Assembly: GCF_900188335.1 (NCBI RefSeq)
Contig: NZ_FZOY01000002.1
Span: 372,001-436,000 of the forward strand
From: Tropicimonas sediminicola
GTDB lineage: Bacteria; Pseudomonadota; Alphaproteobacteria; Rhodobacterales; Rhodobacteraceae
Length of the DNA: 64,000 bases
Direction of reading: 5' to 3'
The number at the start of each line of letters is the position of its first letter. The first letter of the stretch is position 1. The notes under the pieces were generated by a model. That model was not told the DNA's origin and did not search any database. It was given only the letters and a program-made list of their open reading frames with translations. Shown piece after piece: positions 34,200 through 42,585 of the stretch. Made by a program: the position numbers and the translations under genes.

Positions 34200-36278
34200 A
34201 TGCCACCCGCCGCAGAGAAAGCCACGACACCAGAGGAGGAGGACCTGCTCTTCCGTCTGCTGCGTCAGCTCGATCTGGCGCCGGAAGCGTCGCAGCGGAC
34301 CACCGCCGCGGCCCTTGGCATTTCGCTCGGCCGGCTGAACGCCCAGCTTCGGGCAGCAGCCGAGGCCGGGCTGGTCAAGGTCACCGGGCGCGACGGGCCG
34401 GACAAGCGGCAACGCTTCGCCTATTCCATCACCTCCCGCGGCGCGGCAGAGCAATCCCGCCTTCGGGACCAGTTCCTCGCGCGAAAATTCGCGGAATACG
34501 ACGCCCTGCACGCAGAACTGACCGGCACGACGAGCGGTCTCAACCCATTTCAACACAGGACCAAGACGATGCAGAACCAACATGCGCCCATTCCGGAGCT
34601 CTATGTCTCGCATGAGAGCGCCCAGAAACTGAAGGTCGAAGCCGCCGACCTGCCGAGCTGGGACCTGACCCCGCGCCAGATCTGCGACCTCGAGCTTCTG
34701 ATGAACGGCGGCTTCAACCCGCTCAAGGGCTTCCTCTCGGAAGAGGATTACAACGGCGTCGTGGACAACATGCGCCTGGCCGACGGCACCCTCTGGCCGA
34801 TGCCGATCACGCTCGACGTGAGCCAGAAGTTCGCCGACAGCATCGAGCCCGGCCAGGACATCGCACTGCGCGACCAGGAAGGCGTGATCCTCGCGATCCT
34901 GTCGATCACCGACCGGTTCACTCCGAACAAGGCCAAGGAAGCCGAGAAGGTCTTTGGCGCCGATGACATCGCCCACCCGGCGGTGAACTACCTGCACAAC
35001 GTCGCCGGCCCGGTCTATCTCGGTGGCCCGATCATCGGCATCCAGCCGCCGATGCACTATGATTTCCGCGCCCGCCGCGACACCCCCAACGAGCTGCGCG
35101 CCTATTTCCGCAAGCTGGGCTGGCGCAAGGTCGTGGCATTCCAGACCCGCAACCCGCTGCACCGCGCGCACCAGGAACTGACCTTCCGCGCCGCCAAGGA
35201 ATGCCAGGCAAACCTGCTGATCCATCCGGTCGTCGGCATGACCAAACCGGGCGACGTGGATCACTTCACCCGCGTGCGCTGCTACGAGGCGGTGCTCGAC
35301 AAGTACCCGGCCGCCACCACCACCATGTCGCTGCTGCCGCTCGCCATGCGCATGGCCGGCCCGCGCGAGGCGGTCTGGCACGGCCTGATCCGCAAGAACC
35401 ACGGCGTGACCCACTTCATCGTCGGCCGCGACCACGCGGGCCCCGGCAAGAACTCCGCCGGCGAGGATTTCTACGGCCCCTATGACGCCCAGGACCTCTT
35501 CAAGGAATTCGAAGAGGAGATGGGCATCGAGATGGTGCCGTTCAAACACATGGTCTACGTGCAGGAGCGTGCCCAGTACGAGCCGGCCGACGAGATCGAA
35601 GAGGGCGTGACCGTTCTCAACATCTCCGGCACCGAGCTGCGCCGCCGCCTGGCCGAGGGGCTGGAGATCCCCGACTGGTTCTCCTTCCCCGACGTGGTTT
35701 CCGAGCTGCGCCGCACCCGTCCGCCGCGGTCCAAGCAGGGCTTCACCGTGTTCTTCACCGGCTTCTCGGGCTCCGGCAAGTCGACCATCGCCAACGCGCT
35801 GATGGTCAAGCTGATGGAAATGGGCGGCCGCCCGGTGACGCTGCTCGACGGCGACATCGTCCGGAAGAACCTGTCCAGCGAGCTGGGCTTCTCCAAGGAG
35901 CACCGCGATCTGAACATCCGGCGCATCGGCTACGTGGCTTCCGAGATCACCAAGAACGGCGGCATCGCGATCTGTGCGCCGATCGCGCCCTACGCGACCA
36001 CCCGTCGCGCGGTGCGTGAGGATATCGAATCCTACGGCGCCTTCGTCGAGGTTCACGTCGCGACCACGATCGAGGAATGCGAGAAGCGGGACCGCAAGGG
36101 CCTCTACAAGCTCGCCCGCGAAGGCAAGATCAAGGAGTTCACCGGCATCTCCGACCCCTACGACGTGCCCGAGAACCCCGAGCTGCGCCTCGACACCGAC
36201 GGCGTCGATGTCGATTACTGCGCCCAGCAAGTGCTGCTGAAGCTCGAGAGCATGGGCCTGATCGGCGCCGAATCCTGA
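34200..36278 (+). CDS. Sulfate adenylyltransferase/APS kinase with N-terminal MarR-type winged helix
   Basis: One 692-codon frame with three parts. Residues about 12-108 resemble the EPS-associated MarR-type regulator family (TIGR04176): LLFRLLRQL, TTAAALGISLGRLNAQLRAA, GLVKV, and the terminal FLARKFAEYDALHAEL. Residues 124 to about 510 are ATP sulfurylase with QTRNPLHRAH (about 316-325) and GRDHAGPGK. Residues about 512-692 are APS kinase with P-loop GFSGSGKST (about 520-528). Together the enzymes make PAPS from sulfate and ATP. The usual Sat-CysC of this group is about 569 residues, which equals the part from the internal ATG at 34569 (MQNQHAP), itself preceded by AGGA. So the cell may make the fusion, the enzyme alone, or both. 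A strong terminator follows. Confidence 0.9.
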   Translation: MPPAAEKATTPEEEDLLFRLLRQLDLAPEASQRTTAAALGISLGRLNAQLRAAAEAGLVKVTGRDGPDKRQRFAYSITSRGAAEQSRLRDQFLARKFAEYDALHAELTGTTSGLNPFQHRTKTMQNQHAPIPELYVSHESAQKLKVEAADLPSWDLTPRQICDLELLMNGGFNPLKGFLSEEDYNGVVDNMRLADGTLWPMPITLDVSQKFADSIEPGQDIALRDQEGVILAILSITDRFTPNKAKEAEKVFGADDIAHPAVNYLHNVAGPVYLGGPIIGIQPPMHYDFRARRDTPNELRAYFRKLGWRKVVAFQTRNPLHRAHQELTFRAAKECQANLLIHPVVGMTKPGDVDHFTRVRCYEAVLDKYPAATTTMSLLPLAMRMAGPREAVWHGLIRKNHGVTHFIVGRDHAGPGKNSAGEDFYGPYDAQDLFKEFEEEMGIEMVPFKHMVYVQERAQYEPADEIEEGVTVLNISGTELRRRLAEGLEIPDWFSFPDVVSELRRTRPPRSKQGFTVFFTGFSGSGKSTIANALMVKLMEMGGRPVTLLDGDIVRKNLSSELGFSKEHRDLNIRRIGYVASEITKNGGIAICAPIAPYATTRRAVREDIESYGAFVEVHVATTIEECEKRDRKGLYKLAREGKIKEFTGISDPYDVPENPELRLDTDGVDVDYCAQQVLLKLESMGLIGAES

Positions 36279-36305
36279 TCCCAGGTTCGAACTGACGACA
36301 CAAGG

Positions 36306-36338
36306 ACGCCCCGCCATCTGGCGGGGCGTTCTGCTTTT
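36306..36338 (+). terminator. Rho-independent terminator after sat-cysC
   Basis: ACGCCCCGCC-ATCT-GGCGGGGCGT gives a perfect 10-bp stem with a 4-base loop, followed by TCTGCTTTT. It starts 28 bases after the stop codon. Confidence 0.9.
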
Positions 36339-36467
36339 CCTGCCTGCCCCTACGGCCGTTCGCGCCTTCGGGGAAATCCCCTCCAAATTGCCCCAATCCG
36401 CCTGCGATTTCGCCGGATTCCGGGCGCCTCCTCGCGCTCATTGTTGATGTGTTGAGAGGTGAATTTC

Positions 36468-37004
36468 ATGGGAACGTTCAATCGCGCCGGATTCAGGTCG
36501 ACCGGGGTCTGGGTCCTCCTGAGATACCTGGCGCTTCCCGTCCTGATCTGCGTCGCGGTCTATTCCTTCGGCGGCCCCCACCTGCGCACCAAGATCCACG
36601 CCAGGGCGTCTGCGGTCGTCACACCGATCCAGGAAAGCGTGGCGGCCCTCCTCGGGCGGTCGGAGATGCTGCAGCAGCGGGTTCACATGCGGGACCCCGA
36701 GATCGCGCCCGGAACCGCCACGATACGGATCTCCGACCTTCCGGTCGCTGCAAGGGTGCCCGTGGTGAAACTCACCGATCTGCCGACGGTCGAAGGTACG
36801 CAAACCGTGCGCCTGAGCGACCTGCCGGAGCCGGTCGAGAACACCTACTATTTCCTGACAGACAAGCCCGAGCCGACGCTGGCGGTGATGACATCCGGCA
36901 GGCCGGCGCCGCGTCCGGTGCAAGCGGCATTGGCAGACGTGGTCGCGGTCGACGTCACGGGAGCGGCCCGGGACGGGTCCGCGGGCGCGCTCGAAACGCC
37001 GTGA
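36468..37004 (+). CDS. Unknown membrane-anchored protein with threefold (I/L)-(S/T)-D-L-P motif
   Basis: A 178-residue protein I do not recognise. One membrane helix near the start (about residues 18-38) leaves a long extracytoplasmic part. In that part a short motif recurs: TIRISDLPVAA, VVKLTDLPTVE and TVRLSDLPEPV (about residues 84-128), then a Tyr-rich stretch and an Ala/Pro-rich tail. The ATG at 36468 is preceded by GAGAGGTG; a GTG three codons earlier is in frame. It lies between the sat-cysC terminator and the convergent DUF1150 gene. The repeats might be docking or wall-association motifs, but nothing shows a function. Confidence 0.65.
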   Translation: MGTFNRAGFRSTGVWVLLRYLALPVLICVAVYSFGGPHLRTKIHARASAVVTPIQESVAALLGRSEMLQQRVHMRDPEIAPGTATIRISDLPVAARVPVVKLTDLPTVEGTQTVRLSDLPEPVENTYYFLTDKPEPTLAVMTSGRPAPRPVQAALADVVAVDVTGAARDGSAGALETP

Positions 37005-37014
37005 GTGGCGGCAG

Positions 37015-37251
37015 TCAGTGGACGTTCACCGGGGTCATGTCGTTCTGACGCGCGAGGACGAACGCGAGTTTGCGACCCCGCACAAGGGCCAGGCGCTGCC
37101 CTTCGGCGTCATGCACCGCATACAGGTCCTTCACGCCTTCGGCCTGACGCCGCAGTTCTTCCGGCAGATCGTCGAGATCGACGGGGCGGACATAGACGAT
37201 CGGCCTGTCGTTCGTCGTCTGCGATTCGCCGATCGGATGTTTGTGATCCAT
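37015..37251 (-). CDS. DUF1150 family protein
   Basis: A 78-residue protein typical of alphaproteobacterial DUF1150 (YVRPVDLDDLPEELRRQ; LYAVHDAEGQRLALVRGRKLAFVLARQN). These are regularly found directly downstream of small heat-shock protein genes, as here with 10 bases between. The start ATG follows GAGGAGG; longer frames are not supported. Probably part of the heat response, function unknown. Confidence 0.85.
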   Translation of the reverse strand: MDHKHPIGESQTTNDRPIVYVRPVDLDDLPEELRRQAEGVKDLYAVHDAEGQRLALVRGRKLAFVLARQNDMTPVNVH

Positions 37252-37261
37252 GTCTGCCTCC

Positions 37262-37675
37262 TCAGTTCCGGTTGATCTGGATTGTCTGAACAACGGTGTC
37301 GGGCGCCGCATGTTCCAGATCCACATGCAGCAGACCGTTTTCCATCGACGCGCCCTTCACCTCGACACCGTCCGCCAGCACGAAGCTGCGCTGGAACTGA
37401 CGCGCGGCAATACCGCGGTGGAGGAAGAAGCGCTCGCCATCCTCTTCGGCCTGACGGCCACGGATCACCAGCTGGCGGTCTTCGACGGTGATCGACAGGT
37501 CGGTCTCCGAGAAACCCGCAACCGCAAGGGTTATCCGATAGTTCCGCTCGCCGGATTGTTCGATGTTATAGGGCGGATAGCCGTCGTTTCCAGACTTCGC
37601 AGTCCGTTCGACGAGGCGCTCCAACTGTTCGAATCCCAACAGGAAGGGATGCGAACCGAGGGCTGTCTTGGTCAT
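37262..37675 (-). CDS. Hsp20-family small heat-shock protein
   Basis: A 137-residue alpha-crystallin-domain chaperone of the IbpA type, which holds unfolding proteins for refolding. NIEQSGERNYRITLAVAGFSETDLSITVED (about 34-63) is the start of the domain and GIAARQFQRSFVLADGVEV (about 85-103) its later half. The start MTKTALGSHP is the normal N-terminus of this subgroup and is preceded by AAAGGA. A heat-shock type promoter lies upstream; DUF1150 follows. Confidence 0.92.
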   Translation of the reverse strand: MTKTALGSHPFLLGFEQLERLVERTAKSGNDGYPPYNIEQSGERNYRITLAVAGFSETDLSITVEDRQLVIRGRQAEEDGERFFLHRGIAARQFQRSFVLADGVEVKGASMENGLLHVDLEHAAPDTVVQTIQINRN

Positions 37676-37740
37676 CAGGCACGTCCTTTCATGAAGCGAC
37701 CATGCAGTTGCGGGCCCCGTGCTTGGGCACCCGAAGGTGA

Positions 37741-37769
37741 ATATGGGCGCGATGCGGGCACCGCGCAAG
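37741..37769 (-). promoter_or_regulatory. Candidate RpoH (sigma-32) promoter of hsp20-DUF1150
   Basis: On the minus strand, CTTGCGC and GCCCATAT are separated by 14 bases, close to the heat-shock consensus CTTGAAA - 13-15 - CCCCATnT. Transcription would begin about 58 bases before the hsp20 ATG. Confidence 0.5.
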
Positions 37770-37842
37770 GTTGGGGCTTTGCGCGAGCGACCGAACCCGC
37801 CTATATTCGGGGAGTTATCGCGCAGAGTTGACGAAGGGTCCG

Positions 37843-38061
37843 ATGAACGCTCCCAGTGAAATGGATCCGCTCGAGGTCAAGCGGGTGAAGCTGCGGGTTC
37901 TCGTCCGGGAACACCGCGATCTCGACGATGCCATCCGCGCCCTTGAGGAGACCGGGACCGCCGATCCGTTCACCGTCCGCCGGCTGAAGAAACAGAAGCT
38001 CGTGCTGAAGGACCGTATCGCGGTCCTCGAAGACGAGATCACCCCCGACATCATCGCCTGA
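37843..38061 (+). CDS. DUF465 (YdcH-like) small protein
   Basis: A 72-residue, highly charged, mostly helical protein: [13 protein letters not shown] and [21 protein letters not shown], the two arms of the DUF465 helical hairpin. Function unknown; common in proteobacteria. It starts at ATG 37843 after AAGGG and lies 68 bases ahead of purE. Confidence 0.85.
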   Translation: MNAPSEMDPLEVKRVKLRVLVREHRDLDDAIRALEETGTADPFTVRRLKKQKLVLKDRIAVLEDEITPDIIA

Positions 38062-38129
38062 AGCCACGCAGCCGTTGCCCCTGCCCGCGGCGCTGCTATG
38101 GTGCGCGCTCGCGACAGCAGGAGGGCGCA

Positions 38130-38624
38130 ATGCCGGAGCCGAAGGTGGGAATCATCATGGGCAGCCAGTCGGACTGGCCCACCATGAAGGAAGCCGCGAA
38201 GATCCTCGAGGAGCTTGGCGTTCCCTTCGAGACGAAGATCGTGTCCGCGCACCGCACGCCCGACCGGCTCTGGGCCTATGGCAAGTCCGCCGCCGAACGG
38301 GGCCTGAAGGCGATCGTCGCCGGCGCTGGCGGCGCGGCCCACCTGCCGGGCATGGTCGCTTCCAAGACCCGCGTCCCGGTGATCGGCGTGCCGGTGCAGA
38401 CCCGCGCGCTCTCGGGCGTTGACTCGCTCTATTCCATCGTCCAGATGCCCAAGGGGTTCCCCGTGGCCACCATGGCAATCGGCGCCGCCGGTGCCGCAAA
38501 CGGCGGGCTGATGGCCGCCGCGATCCTCGCCAACGAAGACCCTGCCCTCGCCGAACGGCTCGAGGCCTGGCGCGCGGCGCTCTCCGCATCGATCCCTGAC
38601 GCGCCGGAGGACATCGAAGAGTGA
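38130..38624 (+). CDS. purE: N5-carboxyaminoimidazole ribonucleotide mutase
   Basis: PurE interconverts N5-CAIR and CAIR in purine synthesis. The 164-residue protein has the class I signature [13 protein letters not shown] (about residues 7-19), SAHRTPDRL (about 43-51) and [11 protein letters not shown] (about 69-79). It forms an operon with an inserted P5C-reductase-like gene and purK; its stop overlaps the next GTG. Confidence 0.96.
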   Translation: MPEPKVGIIMGSQSDWPTMKEAAKILEELGVPFETKIVSAHRTPDRLWAYGKSAAERGLKAIVAGAGGAAHLPGMVASKTRVPVIGVPVQTRALSGVDSLYSIVQMPKGFPVATMAIGAAGAANGGLMAAAILANEDPALAERLEAWRAALSASIPDAPEDIEE

Positions 38625-39379
38625 GCACGATCGGATTCATTGGCACGGGTCACATCGCGGCCCCGATGGTGCGCCACCTTGCCGCCAAGGGGCACGAGAT
38701 CGTCGTGACCGAGCGGAATGCCGAGGTTTCCGCGGCGCTCGCCGCCGAACTCGGCGTGGGCGTGAGCGACGCGCAGGGTGTGATCGATCGGTCCGAGATC
38801 GTCTTTCTCTGCCTGCGTCCGCAGATCGCCGAGGAAGTGCTGGCAGAGCTGACCTTCCGCGCCGGGCAGAAGATCGTGTCGGTCATGGCCGGCATCGGCG
38901 TGGAGCGGCTTCAGGTGATCTGCGCCCCCGCTGGCGACATCGTGCAGACGGTCCCTCTCGGCTTCGTCGAAAATGGCGGTTGCCCGCTGGCGGCCCATGG
39001 CGACACCGATCTGCTCGCCTCGCTCTTCGAACCCGAGAACCCGGTCGTGCCGGTCGCCAGCGAGGCGGCCCTCGACGCGCATTTCGCGATCTGCGCCATG
39101 GTGCCCGGCCTGCTCGACCTGATGGCGACGGCCTCGGGCTGGCTCGGCGCCCGCACCGGCGACGCCAACGCGGCCGAGTTCTACACCACCCAGATGATGA
39201 CCGGCTTCCTCGCCGCGATGGACAAGGGCGGCGCCGGCCGGCTGGCCGAAGAGCGGGACGCGCTGGCCACCGAGGCCACCCTCAGCCTGCAGATGGTTCA
39301 GGGCCTCTCCAACGGCGGCGCTCATGCGGCGCTGGCCGAAACTCTACAAGCGATCCGAAGCAGATTGAGCGGCGATTGA
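38621..39379 (+). CDS. Pyrroline-5-carboxylate-reductase-like NAD(P) oxidoreductase
   Basis: A 252-residue protein of the P5C reductase/6-phosphogluconate-dehydrogenase fold: [16 protein letters not shown] (about residues 5-20) is the dinucleotide site, [11 protein letters not shown] (about 87-97) and the helical C-terminus with [11 protein letters not shown] are ProC-like. Substrate is uncertain; the final ProC catalytic helix is only loosely conserved. It is wedged between purE and purK with overlaps on both sides (GTGA and TGATG), so it is translated in step with them. A link to purine synthesis is not known. Confidence 0.78.
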   Translation: MSTIGFIGTGHIAAPMVRHLAAKGHEIVVTERNAEVSAALAAELGVGVSDAQGVIDRSEIVFLCLRPQIAEEVLAELTFRAGQKIVSVMAGIGVERLQVICAPAGDIVQTVPLGFVENGGCPLAAHGDTDLLASLFEPENPVVPVASEAALDAHFAICAMVPGLLDLMATASGWLGARTGDANAAEFYTTQMMTGFLAAMDKGGAGRLAEERDALATEATLSLQMVQGLSNGGAHAALAETLQAIRSRLSGD

Positions 39380-40452
39380 TGACAGCCCCCCTTCCCCCCG
39401 GCGCCACCATCGGAATTCTCGGCGGCGGCCAGCTCGGCCGGATGCTCTCGGTCGCGGCGGCGCGTCTCGGCTACCGGAGCCACATCTTCGAACCCGGCGC
39501 CGCGCCGGCGGCGGATGTCGCCGCGGACACCACCCGCGCGCCCTACGAGGACGGGGAGGCGCTGGAAGCTTTTGCCCGCTCGGTCGACGTGGTGACCTTC
39601 GAGTTCGAGAACGTCCCCGCCGAGGCGCTCGACCGCATCGAGGCGCTCCGCCCGCTGCGCCCGAACCGAAAGGCGCTCGCGGTCAGCCAGGACCGGCTGC
39701 ACGAGAAGGACTTCCTCTGCGGCCTCGGGCTTGCCACCGCGCCCTACCGCAATGTCGAAAGCGAGGACGACCTGCAGCGCGCCGTGGATGCGCTCGGATG
39801 CCCGTCGATCCTCAAGACCCGCCGCCTCGGATATGACGGCAAGGGCCAGGTCCGCCTCGCCGCCGCCTCCGATGTCCCCGAGGCCTACGCTGCGATGCAG
39901 GGCGCGCCGGCGCTGCTCGAGGGGTTCGTCGACTTCTCCATGGAGATCTCGGTCATCGCCGCCCGCGGCGTCTCGGGCGAGGTCGCCTGTTTCGATCCCG
40001 GCCAGAACCTGCACGAGGGCGGCATCCTGCGCCGGACCACCGTGCCCGCCCCGATCCCGGCCCGGCTGCGCACCGATGCGGTGCTGCTGGCCGGCCGCAT
40101 CCTGAACGCGCTGGACTACGTCGGCGTGCTCGGCGTGGAGCTCTTCGTCACCCCGGCCGGCCTCGTGGTCAACGAGATCGCCCCGCGGGTGCACAATTCC
40201 GGCCACTGGACCCAGAACGGCTGCGCCGTCGACCAGTTCGAGCAGCATATCCGCGCCGTTGCAGGCTGGCCGCTTGGCGACGGCAGCCGATATGCCGACG
40301 TCGTCATGGAGAACCTGATCGGCGACGACATGGACCGCGTGCCGGAGCTCGCCGCCACACCGTCCACCGCGCTGCACCTCTACGGCAAGGCGGAAACCCG
40401 TCCCGGCCGCAAGATGGGCCACGCGAACCACGTTTCTCCGAAGACCGACTGA
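39379..40452 (+). CDS. purK: N5-carboxyaminoimidazole ribonucleotide synthase
   Basis: ATP-grasp enzyme making N5-CAIR from AIR, bicarbonate and ATP. 357 residues. IGILGGGQLGRML (about 11-23), FEFENVPAEAL (about 74-84), LKTRRLGYDGKGQ (about 145-157) and EIAPRVHNSGHWT (about 264-276) are characteristic. ATG overlaps the preceding stop. Works directly before PurE in the pathway. Confidence 0.96.
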   Translation: MTAPLPPGATIGILGGGQLGRMLSVAAARLGYRSHIFEPGAAPAADVAADTTRAPYEDGEALEAFARSVDVVTFEFENVPAEALDRIEALRPLRPNRKALAVSQDRLHEKDFLCGLGLATAPYRNVESEDDLQRAVDALGCPSILKTRRLGYDGKGQVRLAAASDVPEAYAAMQGAPALLEGFVDFSMEISVIAARGVSGEVACFDPGQNLHEGGILRRTTVPAPIPARLRTDAVLLAGRILNALDYVGVLGVELFVTPAGLVVNEIAPRVHNSGHWTQNGCAVDQFEQHIRAVAGWPLGDGSRYADVVMENLIGDDMDRVPELAATPSTALHLYGKAETRPGRKMGHANHVSPKTD

Positions 40453-40547
40453 CCCATCAACTGTTCGGAAAGCATCCTCGAGGGGAACACGCCGCCTCGA
40501 TCGCGCCTCTGGAGCCCCGCCGCCACCTCTTTGCCAAGGCCCGCCGC

Positions 40548-40805
40548 TCACGGATCGTAGCGAAACACCTTGTCCCGCGCCTTGGCGCCGCGCACCAGGG
40601 TCAGGCTCGATTTCGGCACGCCGAGCGCGCGGGCGAGCAGCTTCTGCACGGCGGCATTGGCCTTGCCGCCCTCGGGAACACTCGTGACCAGCACCCGGAG
40701 CCCCTCGGGCCCGGCCTCGACGGCATTTCGCGACGCCCTGAGCGTCACCCGCACGGCGATCTCCGTCCCGGGCTCCGCAAGTTCCGACAGATCCGCCTTT
40801 GCCAT
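40548..40805 (-). CDS. DUF167 (YggU) family protein
   Basis: An 85-residue protein with the DUF167 pattern: VRVTLRASRNAVE, then VLVTSVPEGGKANAAVQKLLARALGVPKSSLTLVRG. Small alpha/beta fold of unknown function, universal in proteobacteria. It stands alone, divergent from the hydrolase gene. The 95 bases before it on the purK side show nothing. Confidence 0.9.
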   Translation of the reverse strand: MAKADLSELAEPGTEIAVRVTLRASRNAVEAGPEGLRVLVTSVPEGGKANAAVQKLLARALGVPKSSLTLVRGAKARDKVFRYDP

Positions 40806-40867
40806 CGCCTCTTTCCGTTCCTGGCCCGCCCCCCTAGGCTAGCCCGGGCAGGCAGGGAGAACCACGG

Positions 40868-41974
40868 ATGCGGACGGGCTTTTTCTGGGATGAACGCTGT
40901 TTCTGGCACTCTGGCGGCAACTACGCCCTGACCCTGCCCGTCGGCGGGCTGGTGCAGCCGACCATGGGCGGGCTTCCCGAGAACCCCGAGACCAAGCGCC
41001 GGCTGGTGAACCTGATGCGGGTGACCGGGATGGACCGGCATCTCGCCATGCGCGGCGCCGAGCCCGCCAGCGAGGCCGAACTCGCCCGTGTCCACCCGCT
41101 GTCCTACCTCTCCGAGTTCAAGGCCCTTTCCGATACCGGCGGAGGTGAGATCGGGCTTCGGACGCCCTTTGGGCAAGGGGGTTACGAGATCGCGGCCCTC
41201 TCGGCCGGCCTCGCCCGCGACGCGCTGGTCGCCGTGCTTCGCGGGGAGGTCGAGAATGCCTATGCGCTCTCGCGCCCGCCCGGGCACCATTGCCTGCCAG
41301 AGTTCCCCAATGGCTTCTGCCTGCTGGCCAACATCGCCATCGCGATCGAATCGGCGCTGGATCAGGGCCTTGCCGGGCGGATCGCCGTGGTCGACTGGGA
41401 CGTGCACCACGGCAACGGCACGGAGGCGATCTTCTACGACCGGGCGGAGGTGCTGACGATCTCGCTGCACCAGGAGCGCAACTACCCGCTCGACACCGGC
41501 GACGCGGAAGACCGTGGCGCCGGCGCAGGGCTGGGCGCCAACATGAACATCCCGCTGCCGCCGGGCACGGGGCACCGCGGCTACCTGCAAGCCATCGACC
41601 GGCTGGTGCTGCCGGCGCTGGAGGCGTTCGAGCCCGACGCGATCATCGTCGCCTGCGGGTTCGATGCCTCTGCCGTCGACCCGCTGTCGCGGATGCTCGC
41701 CAGCGCCGAGACCTTCCGCGCCATGACTCAGCGCCTGCGCGCGGCGGCGGAGGATCTCTGCGACGGGCGGCTCGTGCTGGTCCACGAGGGCGGCTACTCG
41801 GAGGTCTACGTCCCGTTCTGCGGCCACGCCGTGCTCGAGGCGCTGTCCGACGCCCCCGTGGCGGCCCCCGACCCGCTGGCCGAGACCGTCGCCGCGCGGC
41901 AACCGGGACCGCGGCATGACCGGATGGTCGAGGGGCTGATCTCGGATCTGGAGGAAGTGTTCCGGCGGCGATAG
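40868..41974 (+). CDS. Histone-deacetylase-family amidohydrolase (class II type)
   Basis: A 368-residue zinc hydrolase of the HDAC/acetylpolyamine amidohydrolase superfamily. RPPGHHC (about residues 136-142) holds the active-site His pair, VVDWDVHHGNGTE (about 174-186) the zinc Asp/His, and CGFDASAVDPL (about 263-273) the second zinc Asp. The length and YPLDTG segment suit bacterial class II deacetylases. Substrate may be acetylated polyamines or other acylamides. GGGAG precedes the ATG. Followed 32 bases later by a nitroreductase gene. Confidence 0.9.
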   Translation: MRTGFFWDERCFWHSGGNYALTLPVGGLVQPTMGGLPENPETKRRLVNLMRVTGMDRHLAMRGAEPASEAELARVHPLSYLSEFKALSDTGGGEIGLRTPFGQGGYEIAALSAGLARDALVAVLRGEVENAYALSRPPGHHCLPEFPNGFCLLANIAIAIESALDQGLAGRIAVVDWDVHHGNGTEAIFYDRAEVLTISLHQERNYPLDTGDAEDRGAGAGLGANMNIPLPPGTGHRGYLQAIDRLVLPALEAFEPDAIIVACGFDASAVDPLSRMLASAETFRAMTQRLRAAAEDLCDGRLVLVHEGGYSEVYVPFCGHAVLEALSDAPVAAPDPLAETVAARQPGPRHDRMVEGLISDLEEVFRRR

Positions 41975-42006
41975 GAAGGGGCAAAGCCCGATCCAACGGA
42001 GGCCCC

Positions 42007-42585
42007 ATGCCGGACCCGAACCAAGCCGCCCTCGATTTCCTTCTGACCCGGCGTTCCCGCCCGGCCAAGACCCTGCGAACGCCTGTGCCGGACGAGGCCG
42101 CACTGCGCACCCTGCTGACGGTAGCCGCCCGCACGCCCGACCACAAGAAGCTGGAGCCCTGGCGCTTCATCGTGTTGGAGAAGCCGGCGCTGGAGCGGCT
42201 GGCGCTGATGGTGCCCGACCGCGCCGAGGCGCTCGGCATCGCGCCGGAAACCGCCGAAAAGATGGTCCGCCAGTTCGCCGATGCCGATCTCGTCGTCGCC
42301 GTGATCGGTGTGCCGCGGGACAATGACGCGGTGCCCGAGATCGAACAGATCCTTTCGGCCGGCGCCGCTTGCTATGGCCTGCTCTCCGCCGCCCTCGCCG
42401 CCGGATGGGGCGCCAACTGGCTGACCGGCTGGGCGGCTTTCGACCGGCCCTTCATCGAATCCGGCCTTGGACTGCGCAGCCATGAGTTCGTCGCCGGCTT
42501 CATCCACATCGGCACCGAGACCAGCGCCCCGCCGGAGCGACCGCGCCCGAACCTGGACGCGATCACGGAATGGCAGCGTAAATGA
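42007..42585 (+). CDS. YdjA-like nitroreductase
   Basis: A 192-residue FMN-dependent oxidoreductase. RRSRPAKTL (about 15-23), ARTPDHKKLEPWRFIVLE (about 40-57) and GWGANWLTGWAAFD (about 137-150) match the single-domain YdjA group, which reduces nitro compounds or quinones with NAD(P)H. GGAGG precedes the ATG. Its stop overlaps the next gene as ATGA. Confidence 0.88.
   Translation: MPDPNQAALDFLLTRRSRPAKTLRTPVPDEAALRTLLTVAARTPDHKKLEPWRFIVLEKPALERLALMVPDRAEALGIAPETAEKMVRQFADADLVVAVIGVPRDNDAVPEIEQILSAGAACYGLLSAALAAGWGANWLTGWAAFDRPFIESGLGLRSHEFVAGFIHIGTETSAPPERPRPNLDAITEWQRK

Noticed and set aside
33981-36386. An 801-codon open frame on the minus strand opposite sat-cysC
   Set aside because: It mirrors the high-GC codon pattern of the real plus-strand gene, is rich in His, Gly, Arg and Asp runs, and has no family motifs.
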